Shown here piece by piece: positions 34,462-43,447 of a DNA stretch of 64,000 nucleotides. The notes beneath the pieces were generated by a model. The model worked only from the letters and a program-made list of their open reading frames with translations, did not search any database and had not been told where the DNA came from. Positions within the stretch are counted from its first letter, which is position 1, and each line of letters begins with the position of its first letter. The position numbers and the translations under genes were made by a program. The DNA comes from SZUA-545 sp050297855 (GTDB lineage: Bacteria > Campylobacterota > Campylobacteria > Campylobacterales > SZUA-545): positions 124,001 to 188,000 of the forward strand of contig JBNKTC010000020.1 in NCBI GenBank assembly GCA_050297855.1. Reading direction: 5' to 3'.

Positions 34462-35604
34462 ATGGGAAATCTAAACAAAGGGGCTAAAGCAGCCATCATT
34501 TCAGTTCTATTCGCTGCGGGCATGGCCGCACTATTCCTTGGGGGAAGCACGGTGATCCCGGCGTTTATCTTTGTGATCGCCTGGGCGGCCACACTGGCCA
34601 TCGTCGCCGGGGGTTCCAGCTCATCGGATAACGAACTGTACAAATACCTCCTCTCCTTTAAGGACCTGATAGAAAACAAACGCAACCGCCTCGAACCGAT
34701 GCACGATTACCACCCCGAAGCGCACTCGGTGGAAAACGCGATCAACGACTGTGTCGACGCCTTTGTCAAAAAGACCCAGGAGAATATGAAAGTCACGGGT
34801 GAAGCGGTCCTGCTGGCCGATAAGATCGCCAAAGGGGCATTCAGCTGCCGCGTCGGCGCCAAAGCAAGCGACCCGACCATGGCGACCCTGGCCGCCGCGG
34901 TCAACCGGATGCTGGACAACCTCGAGGAGCACATCAAAGAGACAGTCGATACGCTGACGGCATATAAAAACAACGACTTCAAAGCCCGGACCCATACAGA
35001 AGGTGTCATGGGGGATATCAAGGAGATGCTCGAATCGGTCAACGACCTGGGAAATGCCCTGGAAGAGTTCGAAGAGAAAAACGTCAGCAGCGCCCGGGAG
35101 ATCGAGCAGAATGCCAAAGACCTCTCCGGTGCCATCTCCACCCTCAAAGAGGAGACGTTCAAAGAGACCGACCGCATCGTCGTGGAAGTCTCCGACCGCA
35201 TCGTCCAGGCGATGCACAAAGAGAACGACCTGGCCGAGCAGCTTAGCCAGCTGAGCCATGACGCCGAGCAGGCAAAAGAGGTCCTGACCGTTATCGGTGA
35301 CATCGCCGAGCAGACCAACCTCCTCGCCCTGAACGCCGCCATCGAAGCGGCCCGTGCCGGCGAACACGGCCGCGGCTTTGCCGTCGTTGCCGACGAAGTA
35401 CGGAAGCTGGCCGAACGGACCCAGAAATCCCTGACCGAGAGTAATGCAACGATCAGCGTCGTCGTCCAGGGTATCGGCGACAGCAGCGAGACGATGAACC
35501 TGAACGCCAAAGAGATGGAGCACCTGGTCGAAGAGGTCCAGAACGTCCAGTCCAAAATGGGCGAAGTCCTCGATATCCTTAACCGCCTCTCTATGGCCCG
35601 ATAA
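34462..35604 (+). CDS. Methyl-accepting chemotaxis protein without periplasmic domain (CetA-like)
   Basis: 381 residues from ATG 34462 (ribosome site AGGGGAAG). Two closely spaced N-terminal membrane helices (about 8-50) leave almost no periplasmic loop, so it cannot bind external ligands. A HAMP-like region precedes a short signalling domain with the hallmark EQTNLLALNAAIEAARAGE hairpin tip. An internal sensor must be supplied in trans, as CetB does for CetA in C. jejuni. An upstream in-frame extension overlaps the PAS gene and is rejected. Confidence 0.87.
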   Translation: MGNLNKGAKAAIISVLFAAGMAALFLGGSTVIPAFIFVIAWAATLAIVAGGSSSSDNELYKYLLSFKDLIENKRNRLEPMHDYHPEAHSVENAINDCVDAFVKKTQENMKVTGEAVLLADKIAKGAFSCRVGAKASDPTMATLAAAVNRMLDNLEEHIKETVDTLTAYKNNDFKARTHTEGVMGDIKEMLESVNDLGNALEEFEEKNVSSAREIEQNAKDLSGAISTLKEETFKETDRIVVEVSDRIVQAMHKENDLAEQLSQLSHDAEQAKEVLTVIGDIAEQTNLLALNAAIEAARAGEHGRGFAVVADEVRKLAERTQKSLTESNATISVVVQGIGDSSETMNLNAKEMEHLVEEVQNVQSKMGEVLDILNRLSMAR

Positions 35605-35780
35605 GGGATTCTTTTACTCACCCGTCGGGAATGCAACCGCACACCGTAGCGAACATAAAGTCCCGGCGGCTTAACCTTCACAAGCCTGCCACATAATCCA
35701 ACGGGATATTTCTCCTTCACATCCCACATATCTATACGCTTTTATCCTCCCTTACAAGCGACTTCGTAATGATTTTTTGC

Positions 35781-35786
35781 TATAAT
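35781..35786 (+). promoter_or_regulatory. Putative extended -10 box of the aminotransferase operon
   Basis: TTTTTTGCTATAAT ends 27 bases before the ATG at 35814; the TGC plus TATAAT is a strong extended -10. The rest of the 209-base gap after the receptor gene shows nothing clear. Confidence 0.6.
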
Positions 35787-35813
35787 CAGCCAAAAAGTTA
35801 AAGGCAGACCCCC

Positions 35814-36929
35814 ATGATTTTGCTCACTCCCGGACCGACCCCGGTACCTGAATCCATCCGCCAGGCCATGGCGACGGAGACCATCCACCACCGGACGCCG
35901 GAATTTGAAGCCATCTTTGCCAACACCCGCACCAAACTGCTGGATATCTTCGGCATGGAGGAGGTCCTCATGCTCGGCAGTACGGGAACCGGTGCCATGG
36001 AAGCGGCTGTGACCAACCTCTGCAAGAAAAAACTCCTTTATGTCAACGCCGGGAAATTCGGCGAGCGGTTCGGTAAGATCGCCCAGGCCTTCGGCCTCGG
36101 GACTGCGGAACTGAAATACGAGTGGAACACCCCGGCGAGCGTCGCCGACGTGGAAGCGGCACTAAAGCAAGACGCCGATATCGACGCCATCGCGATCCAG
36201 ATCAGCGAATCGGCCGGCGGTCTGCGTCACCCGGTCGAAGCGATCGCCAAAGCGGCCAAGGCGCTTAACCCCGACATCAAGATCATCGCCGACGGGATCA
36301 CCGCAGTCGGTGTGGAAAAGATCGATACCAGCAACATCGATGCCCTGATCGCGGGAAGCCAGAAAGCGTTCATGCTGCCTCCCGGCCTTGCGATGGTCGG
36401 CCTCTCCAAACAGGCCGTCGAAGCCATCGAAAAAGAGTCGCGGGGATACTACTTCAACCTCGCCAGCGAACTCAAAAAACAGAAAGCCAATACCACGGCC
36501 TATACGGCGGTCACCACGCTGATCATCGGACTGGGTGCCGTCCTGGACGAAGTGTACGCAATGGGCGTCGACACCCTGTACGACACGACAAAAAAACGCC
36601 ACACGGCGACCATCAATGCCCTAAAGGCACTGGGCATGGAGATCTACCCAAAAAGCCCGGCACTCTCCATGAGCACGGTCTATACCGAGCAGTCCGATGC
36701 GATCCGCAAACTGCTCAAGACCAAGTACGAGATCAACGTCGCAGGCGGCCAGGACCACCTCAAAGGGAAGATCTTCCGTATCAACAACATGGGCTTTGTC
36801 AAGCCGTATGAAGCGGCATGGGCCCTTAACGCCCTGGAACTGACACTGGACGAACTGGGTATCCGGCCGTTCGACGGGACCGCAGCCAAGGTCTTTTCCC
36901 AGACATTCTATGGGCTGGGTAATGATTAA
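35814..36929 (+). CDS. Class V aminotransferase, serine-glyoxylate/alanine-glyoxylate type
   Basis: PLP enzyme of 371 residues. LLTPGPTPVP at the start, SGSTGTGAMEAA-type phosphate site (GSTGTGAMEAAV) and the lysine in IAGSQKAFMLPPGLA are diagnostic. In Campylobacterota this protein is often annotated as a serine-glyoxylate aminotransferase or a phosphoserine-type enzyme and may serve serine synthesis. It overlaps the next gene by 8 bases, as in related genomes with the HisZ-like gene. Confidence 0.88.
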   Translation: MILLTPGPTPVPESIRQAMATETIHHRTPEFEAIFANTRTKLLDIFGMEEVLMLGSTGTGAMEAAVTNLCKKKLLYVNAGKFGERFGKIAQAFGLGTAELKYEWNTPASVADVEAALKQDADIDAIAIQISESAGGLRHPVEAIAKAAKALNPDIKIIADGITAVGVEKIDTSNIDALIAGSQKAFMLPPGLAMVGLSKQAVEAIEKESRGYYFNLASELKKQKANTTAYTAVTTLIIGLGAVLDEVYAMGVDTLYDTTKKRHTATINALKALGMEIYPKSPALSMSTVYTEQSDAIRKLLKTKYEINVAGGQDHLKGKIFRINNMGFVKPYEAAWALNALELTLDELGIRPFDGTAAKVFSQTFYGLGND

Positions 36930-37752
36930 CGAATTTGCCATCCCCCAGGGAAGCCGGCTCTATTTCGGTGCCAACGCCAAAAAGAAGCGTCTCATCGAAA
37001 ACCGCTGTGTGGAGCTCTTCTACGCCAACGGCTTTGAAGAGATCGCCACCCCCTACTTCTCCTACCACCAGACAAAAAAAGAGGAGCGGGAGATCATCAC
37101 CTTCAGCGACGTCTCCAACAACCGCGTCTCCCTTCGCGCTGACAGTGCCCAGGATGTCGTCCGGCTGATCACCAAGCGCCTCGGACGCAGTACGGAACAC
37201 AAAAAGTGGTTCTATGTCCAGCCGGTCTTTAAATACCCGACGACAGAAAAACACCAGATTGGAGCCGAGTGGATCGACAACGGTACCATCGCCGATGCCG
37301 CCAACCTCTGCTGCGAGATGCTGGCAAACTTCGAAGAGGACTTCTCGCTGCAGCTGGGCAATATCCGTATCCCCAAGCTCGTCTCCGAAGAGACCGGGAT
37401 CCCCATGGAGCACTTCACCTCCCACAACATCGAAGCGATCAGCAGCCATAAGATCGACTGGCTCGACCGCCTGATGGAGATCAGCATGACAGAAGAGATC
37501 CCCGAGATCCTGGAGCTGGTCTCTGCACCGCTCCGCGCCGAACTGGAAAAACTCTACAGTGCGGCACGTGCCGTCGAAGCCCGGCGCATTATCGTCACCC
37601 CGGTCTACCATACGGCCCTGGAGTATTACGACGAGCTCTTCTTCCGCTGCATCCACAAAAACCGCCTGGTCGCCATGGGCGGCAGCTACTCGGTCGAAGA
37701 GAACCGTGCAAGCGGCTTTGCCATCTATACCGACGAACTGATAAGCGAATAG
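36922..37752 (+). CDS. hisZ: ATP phosphoribosyltransferase regulatory subunit-like protein (HisZ)
   Basis: A catalytically dead relative of histidyl-tRNA synthetase that activates short-form HisG in histidine synthesis. 276 residues; class II motif 1 and 2 elements are visible (ANGFEEIATPYFSY and KWFYVQPVFKYPTTEKHQIGAEWI), but the C-terminal anticodon domain is missing. Start at ATG 36922 chosen; ATG 36910 is possible. No hisG is nearby. The overlap with the aminotransferase shows coupling. Confidence 0.82.
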   Translation: MINEFAIPQGSRLYFGANAKKKRLIENRCVELFYANGFEEIATPYFSYHQTKKEEREIITFSDVSNNRVSLRADSAQDVVRLITKRLGRSTEHKKWFYVQPVFKYPTTEKHQIGAEWIDNGTIADAANLCCEMLANFEEDFSLQLGNIRIPKLVSEETGIPMEHFTSHNIEAISSHKIDWLDRLMEISMTEEIPEILELVSAPLRAELEKLYSAARAVEARRIIVTPVYHTALEYYDELFFRCIHKNRLVAMGGSYSVEENRASGFAIYTDELISE

Positions 37753-37753
37753 T

Positions 37754-39016
37754 ATGGTCGAATGGGACAGCTTCTCTGACCAGCCCGCCCATATGCGGGA
37801 CAAAAAGTTCAAGCGCGACACCCGCCGGCGCTACCCGGGGGATATCCTCGTCTCCGCAGTGACGATCCTCCTGGTCTACCCCCTTGTTTTTTTCCGCTAC
37901 CTCTTCGGGTTCAAACGTTCCGCGGACACCCTGGAACGCTTTTTCGGCATGGCCGTCAACCTGGACAAAGAGCCGGAACTCACCCCGGGACTCCTGGACG
38001 AACTGGGCGTCTCCGAACTGCTGGTCCGCATCCATATGGACGCCTATGACGACTTCGACCGTTACGAAGCTTTTATTAAAAGCCTGGATGGCCGTCCGAT
38101 CCTCTTTGTCCTGATCCCTTCCCGTGCCCAGGTTGAGGACAGCGAGCTGTTGCAGCGCGACTGCCGGACGATCTTCCGACGCTTTGGGGTCTACGGTTCC
38201 CGCTTCCAGGTGGGTAACGCCATCAACCGCATCAAGTGGGGATTCGTCCTGCCCAAAGAGTACCTCCTCTTTTACCGCAGCGTCCAGGGGGTCCGGGATG
38301 CGGAGTTCCCGGATATCCGCCTGGTCGGCCCCGCCGTGATCGACTTCGAATACCATGTCACGATCCGCGCACTCTTCAACTTTTTTAAGATCCGCTACGA
38401 TGCCCTCTCTTCCCTGCTCTACGTCGACCGCCGGGGTGCACCGGAGAACCGGCAGTTTATCTTCGATACCCGGGACAAGATCGACCTGCTGCGTACCATC
38501 GCGACGCTCTCGCCAAAACTCGCGTCCAAAGAGCTCTATATCACCGAAGTCAACTGGCCCATTGCCGATACCGGTAAATACGCTCCCACCAGCAAACACG
38601 AACGGGTCAACGAGACGGAGTATATGGCCTACATGGTGCGCTACTACCTGCTGGCCGCTGCAACGGGCCAGGTGACGACTGTCTACTGGCATCAGCTCAT
38701 CGCCCCGGGCTACGGGCTGATCGACAACCGTGACGGGATACGCCGACGCGAGGCGTTTACCGCCTTTGGCTTTATGAATACACTTCTCGCCCCGACCCGC
38801 TTTAAACGTATGGTCCGGGAGGGAGAGGTGTATAAAGCCCTTTTTGTCAACGGCTCACGACAGATTACAGCACTCTGGTGCAACGGGACCAGCCGTAATA
38901 TCGACATCCCCGTTACGGCTCAGCGCTTCTCCATAACCGGCACGCCGATGGAGCATAACGGCCGTATCCAAGCGGACGATCTGGTACAATATATTATCGA
39001 GGAAAAAGATGCCTAA
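37754..39016 (+). CDS. Membrane-anchored glycosidase-like protein (TIM-barrel, clan A type)
   Basis: 420 residues: a basic N-terminal part (about 30 residues), one membrane helix (about 31-50, ILVSAVTILLVYPLVFF), then a predicted alpha/beta barrel. LYITEVNWPIADTG (near 275-288) has the strand-end Glu typical of retaining clan-A glycosidases; a matching acid/base is less clear. A short beta domain follows. It overlaps waaF by 8 bases and so probably works on lipopolysaccharide or another surface glycan. Activity is inferred, not shown. Confidence 0.65.
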   Translation: MVEWDSFSDQPAHMRDKKFKRDTRRRYPGDILVSAVTILLVYPLVFFRYLFGFKRSADTLERFFGMAVNLDKEPELTPGLLDELGVSELLVRIHMDAYDDFDRYEAFIKSLDGRPILFVLIPSRAQVEDSELLQRDCRTIFRRFGVYGSRFQVGNAINRIKWGFVLPKEYLLFYRSVQGVRDAEFPDIRLVGPAVIDFEYHVTIRALFNFFKIRYDALSSLLYVDRRGAPENRQFIFDTRDKIDLLRTIATLSPKLASKELYITEVNWPIADTGKYAPTSKHERVNETEYMAYMVRYYLLAAATGQVTTVYWHQLIAPGYGLIDNRDGIRRREAFTAFGFMNTLLAPTRFKRMVREGEVYKALFVNGSRQITALWCNGTSRNIDIPVTAQRFSITGTPMEHNGRIQADDLVQYIIEEKDA

Positions 39017-40001
39017 AAAAATATTGATCCGAATGCCCAACTGGCTGGGAGATGCTGTTATGGCGACCCCCGCCGTCGATACGATCATCAAAGAGTCCCC
39101 GGACGCCTCCCTCTACCTGCTCGGCTCCAAAGGGGTGTGCGAGATGTTCAAACACGATGCCCGTTTTACCGAAGTGATGGTGGATATCAGCAAAAAGAGC
39201 CGTTTCCGCCTTTCGGGTATCCGGGAGCTGGCCGAGGTGATCAACAAAAAATACGCCCCCTTCGACGAGATCTACGTCTTTACGAACAGTCTCGGCTCCA
39301 CCCTGCTGTGCCGTTTTATCGAAGCGGGACGGCGCATCGGTGCATCGGCGGGAGTGCGGAACCTGCTGCTGAGCGACGTCGTCAAGGTCGACAAGGGGGC
39401 CCACCAGGCGGTCAAGTACAACCAGATCGTCAACGGCTACTTTAAAAGCGAACATGAAACGGGCAGGACAAGTATCCTGCTGAGTGAAAAGGTCACCTAC
39501 CCGAGGAAGACGATCGGGATCGCCCCGGGCGCGGCATACGGCGGTGCCAAGCGCTGGGAAGCGCATAAATTCGCTGAAGTGGCACTCAAACTTTCGGACG
39601 AGTACGACATCGTCATCCTCGGATCGCCCAATGAAGAGAAGATCGCCCACAAGATCGAAGAGGTGCTCCGTTTTAACGGCGTCACCAACTACCAGAACCT
39701 CGTGGGTAAAACGACCCTCTACATGCTCCTGAGCCACATCGCGGGCCTGGAACTCTTTATCTGCAACGACTCAGGCCCTATGCATATTGCCGGTGCCCTG
39801 GGCGTGCCGACCGTCGCCATCTTCGGTCCGACAAACCACACCCAGACCTACCAGTGGGGCAACGAGAAGTATACCCTCATCCGTGATGATATCGAGTGCG
39901 CCCCCTGTATGAAGCGCGAGTGCCCTCTCAAGCACCACAACTGCATGAAAAATATCAGTGCCCAACAGGTCCTCGACGCCGCCCGTACCCTGCTCGCCTA
40001 A
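39009..40001 (+). CDS. waaF: Lipopolysaccharide heptosyltransferase II
   Basis: GT9-family enzyme that adds the second heptose to the LPS inner core from ADP-heptose. 330 residues: RMPNWLGDAVMATPA at the N-terminus, the APGAAYGGAKRWE segment and the donor-binding CNDSGPMHIAGALGVPTVAIFGPTNH motif are textbook WaaF. The donor is produced by the hld and gmh genes at 42.9-47.5 kb, now separated from waaF by the O2/NO group. Its end overlaps the convergent membrane-protein gene by 4 bases. Confidence 0.93.
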   Translation: MPKKILIRMPNWLGDAVMATPAVDTIIKESPDASLYLLGSKGVCEMFKHDARFTEVMVDISKKSRFRLSGIRELAEVINKKYAPFDEIYVFTNSLGSTLLCRFIEAGRRIGASAGVRNLLLSDVVKVDKGAHQAVKYNQIVNGYFKSEHETGRTSILLSEKVTYPRKTIGIAPGAAYGGAKRWEAHKFAEVALKLSDEYDIVILGSPNEEKIAHKIEEVLRFNGVTNYQNLVGKTTLYMLLSHIAGLELFICNDSGPMHIAGALGVPTVAIFGPTNHTQTYQWGNEKYTLIRDDIECAPCMKRECPLKHHNCMKNISAQQVLDAARTLLA

Positions 40002-41311
40002 TCCTTTTTCGAAAGGCTCTCCATATCAAACGCCATTGAGGGCAGGGTCTCCTTTGACTTTCTGAAATAGACCCTCCCCGCTCCGTAGAGATTGACAAAC
40101 AAGAGACCGTTGGCCAGGAAGAAAAAAAGCCCCGCAGCGGTATAGAGAGATGGGGTGAGCACAGCACCCCCGGTAAATCCGAAAACAGCTGCGATATGGA
40201 GGTAAAGATGGGCTTTGATCCGCTTCTCCCCGATCAGTTCCCGCATCGTCGGCACGCCGAAGTGCCCCATATTGGTCAGGTGAAACCATACCAAAAACGG
40301 GACGATCTTATAGAGCATGGCGCTCAGCAGTGAGAGGACGAACCCCGTACCGAAAAGCACCGATGCCCCTGTGCGAAGCATCTCGCTCCCGGCTATATTG
40401 TTGCCGATATACCAGCCGATTACCCCCAAAAAGAGCGATCCCATGGCAAAATACCAGAACAGCACATTGGCATCCCGCACCGCCCGTTTGCGCCGGTAAA
40501 GCATGCGGACCGTCACGGCGGCATACCCTGCCGTCAAGACGACGATCACCAGATGGGCACCCGGGACGATCCACGCGGAATCGATCTCCAGAACAGAGAC
40601 AGCACTGATCAATACCAGCATCCCAAAGATCACTGAAACCCCTCTTTTTCGGCAGAAGGACGGATAGGGATCGGTCACATAAAACATCGGGACGACCTGG
40701 AACGAGACCCCGATGACCAGCAGCATGATCCACCCGAAGACGATCCAGTTGATATGGAGCGGTGCCGCGCCGGTATGATCACCGATCCCCCCGAATGAAA
40801 ACCCGACTGCCGCACCGAAACCCACCGCCACGACCAAGGAGATCACGGCGTAGCCGAACGCCCGGACGCTGTCGCTGCGGTTTTCCACACGAAGCAGACC
40901 CATGCCGACGACCCCTGCAAAAAAGAGGATCGTTGCCATGACAATCATAACACCCGCCAGCAACAGAGGCGTGGAAATCCACAAGAGCCCGACTGCGAAC
41001 AGCAGAGTCCCTGCGCCCATCCCCATATGGATCAGGCGGGCATTTCTCAGGGGGGCTTCGAACCGGACCCCTGCAATGACCGGAAGCATCTGCTGCATCG
41101 CCCCCATCATCACCATCGTCACGATCCCAAGGGTCATCAGGTGGGTCACCCCCACAAACGACAGCATCCGGGTATCGCCGAACAGCCCGCTGTCACCGAC
41201 AAGCAGGATAAGCCCGGCCATCATCCCGAACAGGGGAGCGGTAATAAAGAACCGAAAGGGTGCCGAAAAGGGTGGTGCCTGGTCCAGCGAGAGTCCCTGC
41301 CCGAACATCAC
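39998..41311 (-). CDS. Multi-spanning heme-copper-oxidase subunit I-like / NnrS-like membrane protein
   Basis: 437 residues with about 12 membrane helices. Conserved histidines sit in helices (GVTHLMTLGIV, PLHINWIVFGW, VWFHLTNMGH, HLYLHIAAVFG), a pattern of heme-copper oxidase subunit I relatives and NnrS-like proteins linked to nitric oxide. The catalytic CuB-His-Tyr set of a real oxidase is not evident, so a sensing or heme/copper handling role is more likely. It is cotranscribed with DUF2249 and hemerythrin genes (overlap 4 bases), under a divergent FNR-like regulator. Confidence 0.65.
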   Translation of the reverse strand: MMFGQGLSLDQAPPFSAPFRFFITAPLFGMMAGLILLVGDSGLFGDTRMLSFVGVTHLMTLGIVTMVMMGAMQQMLPVIAGVRFEAPLRNARLIHMGMGAGTLLFAVGLLWISTPLLLAGVMIVMATILFFAGVVGMGLLRVENRSDSVRAFGYAVISLVVAVGFGAAVGFSFGGIGDHTGAAPLHINWIVFGWIMLLVIGVSFQVVPMFYVTDPYPSFCRKRGVSVIFGMLVLISAVSVLEIDSAWIVPGAHLVIVVLTAGYAAVTVRMLYRRKRAVRDANVLFWYFAMGSLFLGVIGWYIGNNIAGSEMLRTGASVLFGTGFVLSLLSAMLYKIVPFLVWFHLTNMGHFGVPTMRELIGEKRIKAHLYLHIAAVFGFTGGAVLTPSLYTAAGLFFFLANGLLFVNLYGAGRVYFRKSKETLPSMAFDMESLSKKD

Positions 41312-41559
41312 AGCCCTTCCAGATACGTCTGCATCGATACATCCCCGCTCAAGTAGATGTAGATCACGATATTATCCGCATCCTTTTGCATACGGTAGGC
41401 ATACCCGTTATTGTGCAGGATAGGGAAAAGGAGCGCCGGTTCCATACGGTGGATCATTTTCAGGTATGACGATGCCGTCACCTTTGGCAGGGCATGGAGT
41501 ACCCTCTCCAACGGTTCGGGACTGGGAAGTTCGCGCGTATCGATCACGATCTCCTCCAT
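41308..41559 (-). CDS. DUF2249 protein
   Basis: A small 83-residue protein of a family often found beside hemerythrin and NO- or oxygen-responsive genes. The DTRELPSPEPLERVLHAL start and LFPILHNNGYAY core are typical. It has a ferredoxin-like alpha/beta pattern and no cysteine. Located between hemerythrin (2 bases) and the membrane protein (overlap 4 bases). Confidence 0.82.
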   Translation of the reverse strand: MEEIVIDTRELPSPEPLERVLHALPKVTASSYLKMIHRMEPALLFPILHNNGYAYRMQKDADNIVIYIYLSGDVSMQTYLEGL

Positions 41560-41561
41560 CT

Positions 41562-41999
41562 TTAGAGCGCTTTCATCCGTTCCAGGACTTGATCCTCCAT
41601 ATCCCCCAGGACCTGGTCGGCCATATTGTAGAGGATCTGCTCCTCTTTCATGTTGTGCTGCTGTACCAGGATCATAAAGGTCTCCGCCAGCCCCAGGAAA
41701 TGGTCATAATCTCCCCGGCCGATATCCCCCTCCATCTGGGCGATCACCTGCCGCATCTGCTCATGCTCCATCCGCATGATCTGCGTCGGGCCTCCCTGCA
41801 TGCCGGTCCGCTCTTCGATAGAGGGGAACATCACCTCCTCTTCCATGCGGAAGTGGTTTAGAAACTCTTTTTTAAACGTCTCAAATGCGTCAGGGAGTAC
41901 GTCTGCTTTCTTCTCCATCACAGCTCTCTCCAGGTTACTGAACACCTCGTCGCAGCGGCGGTGGTCGATCGTCATATAGGTACTGATCTTACGTGTCAT
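41562..41999 (-). CDS. Hemerythrin-like (HHE) protein
   Basis: Di-iron O2- or NO-binding four-helix bundle, 145 residues. Ligands are seen in DHRRCDE, NHFRMEEEVMFP, RMEHEQM and QQHNMKEEQILY. ATG 41999 (MTRKISTYMTIDH) is chosen for its AAAGG site 6 bases upstream; a longer frame would overlap the FNR box. First gene of the DUF2249/membrane protein operon and divergent from the Crp/FNR gene. Confidence 0.88.
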   Translation of the reverse strand: MTRKISTYMTIDHRRCDEVFSNLERAVMEKKADVLPDAFETFKKEFLNHFRMEEEVMFPSIEERTGMQGGPTQIMRMEHEQMRQVIAQMEGDIGRGDYDHFLGLAETFMILVQQHNMKEEQILYNMADQVLGDMEDQVLERMKAL

Positions 42000-42048
42000 G
42001 TCGGGCCTTTTTTTGCTCCCATTATGCGCTAGTTGCCCAATAAAAACA

Positions 42049-42062
42049 TTGATATTGATCAA
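42049..42062. promoter_or_regulatory. Perfect FNR-type box
   Basis: TTGAT-ATTG-ATCAA is an exact match to the FNR consensus TTGAT-N4-ATCAA. It lies 50 bases upstream of the hemerythrin start and 34 bases upstream of the divergent regulator start, so one site could control both directions. The adjacent Crp/FNR-family protein is the natural candidate. Confidence 0.82.
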
Positions 42063-42095
42063 GAGTATGTTAGACTCTTGCCAAAAGGATGCGGT

Positions 42096-42728
42096 ATGGA
42101 TTTTGAATCGATCTACTTCTTCTCTTCACTGGACAGTACCCAACAAGCCAGTATCCAAAAGATCGCACGGGAAAAAAAGTTTAACAAAGGGGAGTTTCTC
42201 TTTTTCGAGGGGGATACCCCCAAATACCTCCATATCCTGACCCGGGGTGTGGTCAAGGTCTACAAAACACTCCCAAACGGCAACGAGATCGTTATCCACA
42301 ACTTCTACCCGCCGACGATGGTGGCCGAGATGCCTTGCCTCGAACACATCGACTACCCGGCGACCGCCGTCTGCGAAACGGATGTAACGGTGACCCTGAT
42401 CGATTATGCCCGGTTTGAAAAGGAGTTTCTCCAAGACCCAAAGGTCAGCTTTAACATCATCCGCTCCCTGACCAAAAAGATCAAAAACCTCGATGCGGCG
42501 CTGACCAATACGATGACCCTAAGCGCCACCCAACGCTGCGCCAAGTTCATCCACGAAAACCCCGAGACCTTCCTCACCCTCAAACAGAGAAAGGTCGCCG
42601 AGATCCTCAATATCACCCCCGAGACCCTCTCAAGGACCCTCAAAAAATTTAAAGAGGCCGGAGCCGTCACAACAGAGAAAGGAAAACCCAAAATTGTAGA
42701 TACGGGTAAGCTTTTAAAATTTTTGTAG
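42096..42728 (+). CDS. Crp/FNR-family transcription regulator
   Basis: 210 residues: cyclic-nucleotide-type beta-roll (about 15-125), dimer helix, and C-terminal winged helix with VAEILNITPETLSRTLKKFKEAG. There is no N-terminal cysteine cluster, so it is not a 4Fe-4S FNR; the heme/NO-sensing Dnr/NnrR class or another ligand is possible. The recognition helix E-T-L-S-R resembles the FNR E--SR pattern, which suits the TTGAT-N4-ATCAA box upstream. Start ATG 42096 has AAAAGGA before it. Confidence 0.88.
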   Translation: MDFESIYFFSSLDSTQQASIQKIAREKKFNKGEFLFFEGDTPKYLHILTRGVVKVYKTLPNGNEIVIHNFYPPTMVAEMPCLEHIDYPATAVCETDVTVTLIDYARFEKEFLQDPKVSFNIIRSLTKKIKNLDAALTNTMTLSATQRCAKFIHENPETFLTLKQRKVAEILNITPETLSRTLKKFKEAGAVTTEKGKPKIVDTGKLLKFL

Positions 42729-42824
42729 TTGAGGGGAAGAGAGACTGGTGAATGGGAAAACCTGCCCCCGTCGGGGGGCCAGCTTCAGTGCCTCAGCGGC
42801 AAGTGTAGCAATAGGAGCTTTGTC

Positions 42825-42835
42825 CTCGCTTTGCT
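42825..42835 (-). repeat. Short motif resembling the island element core
   Basis: On the minus strand AGCAAAGCGAG; the island element has AGCGAAGCGAG at 24483-24493 (10 of 11 the same). It sits in the 137-base convergent gap between the Crp/FNR gene and gmhA, which also holds a GCCCCC/GGGGGC hairpin near 42766-42780. Confidence 0.3.
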
Positions 42836-42865
42836 GCGAAGTTTCACGCTCCGATTGCGTTCAAA

Positions 42866-43432
42866 TTATGACAATGCGTCATCAACGGCCTGGCACAATG
42901 TGTGACCGATAAGAATATGCATCTCCTGGATACGCGGGGTATCATCGGACGGAACGATCAGGTTCAGATCGGCTGCATCTTTCATCTTGCCACCGTCCCG
43001 TCCTGACATTGCGACCGTTTTGCACCCTTTGGCTTTGGCCGAATCAAACGCGTTGAGAACGTTCTGGCTGTTGCCGGACGTGGAGATACCGATCAGCAGG
43101 TCTCCTTGGCTTGCCAGGGCTTCGACCTGCCTGGAAAAGACCGTATCGTAACCGTAGTCGTTCCCGATCGCCGTCAGGGCCGATGTATCGGTCGTCAGGG
43201 CGATCCCCGGGAGTGCTTTACGCTCGGTCTTATAGCGCCCGGTCAGTTCGGCCGCGATATGCTGGGCATCCGCGGCACTGCCGCCGTTACCGCAGAGCAG
43301 GATCTTATTGCCGCGTCTCAGGGTCTCCACCATCGCATCCGCGGCGGCCTTGATATCGGGCTGCATCGCCCCGATCACCTTCTGGATCGTCTCCAGGTGC
43401 GCCTGCAGCTCTTTTTGGATCATTGTTTCCAT
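42866..43432 (-). CDS. gmhA: Phosphoheptose isomerase
   Basis: First step of ADP-heptose synthesis: sedoheptulose 7-phosphate to D-glycero-D-manno-heptose 7-phosphate. 188 residues with the SIS fold: LLCGNGGSAADAQHIAAELTGR and LIGISTSGNSQNVLNAF are diagnostic. Last gene of the minus-strand heptose operon; yfaZ-like gene precedes it by 15 bases. Confidence 0.94.
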   Translation of the reverse strand: METMIQKELQAHLETIQKVIGAMQPDIKAAADAMVETLRRGNKILLCGNGGSAADAQHIAAELTGRYKTERKALPGIALTTDTSALTAIGNDYGYDTVFSRQVEALASQGDLLIGISTSGNSQNVLNAFDSAKAKGCKTVAMSGRDGGKMKDAADLNLIVPSDDTPRIQEMHILIGHTLCQAVDDALS

Positions 43433-43447
43433 CGTGCTACCTTCGCC

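Noticed and set aside
42766..42780. GCCCCC/GGGGGC hairpin as a terminator of the Crp/FNR gene
   Set aside because: The stem is short with a minimal loop and no T run on either strand; it is mentioned only as part of the repeat-like gap.
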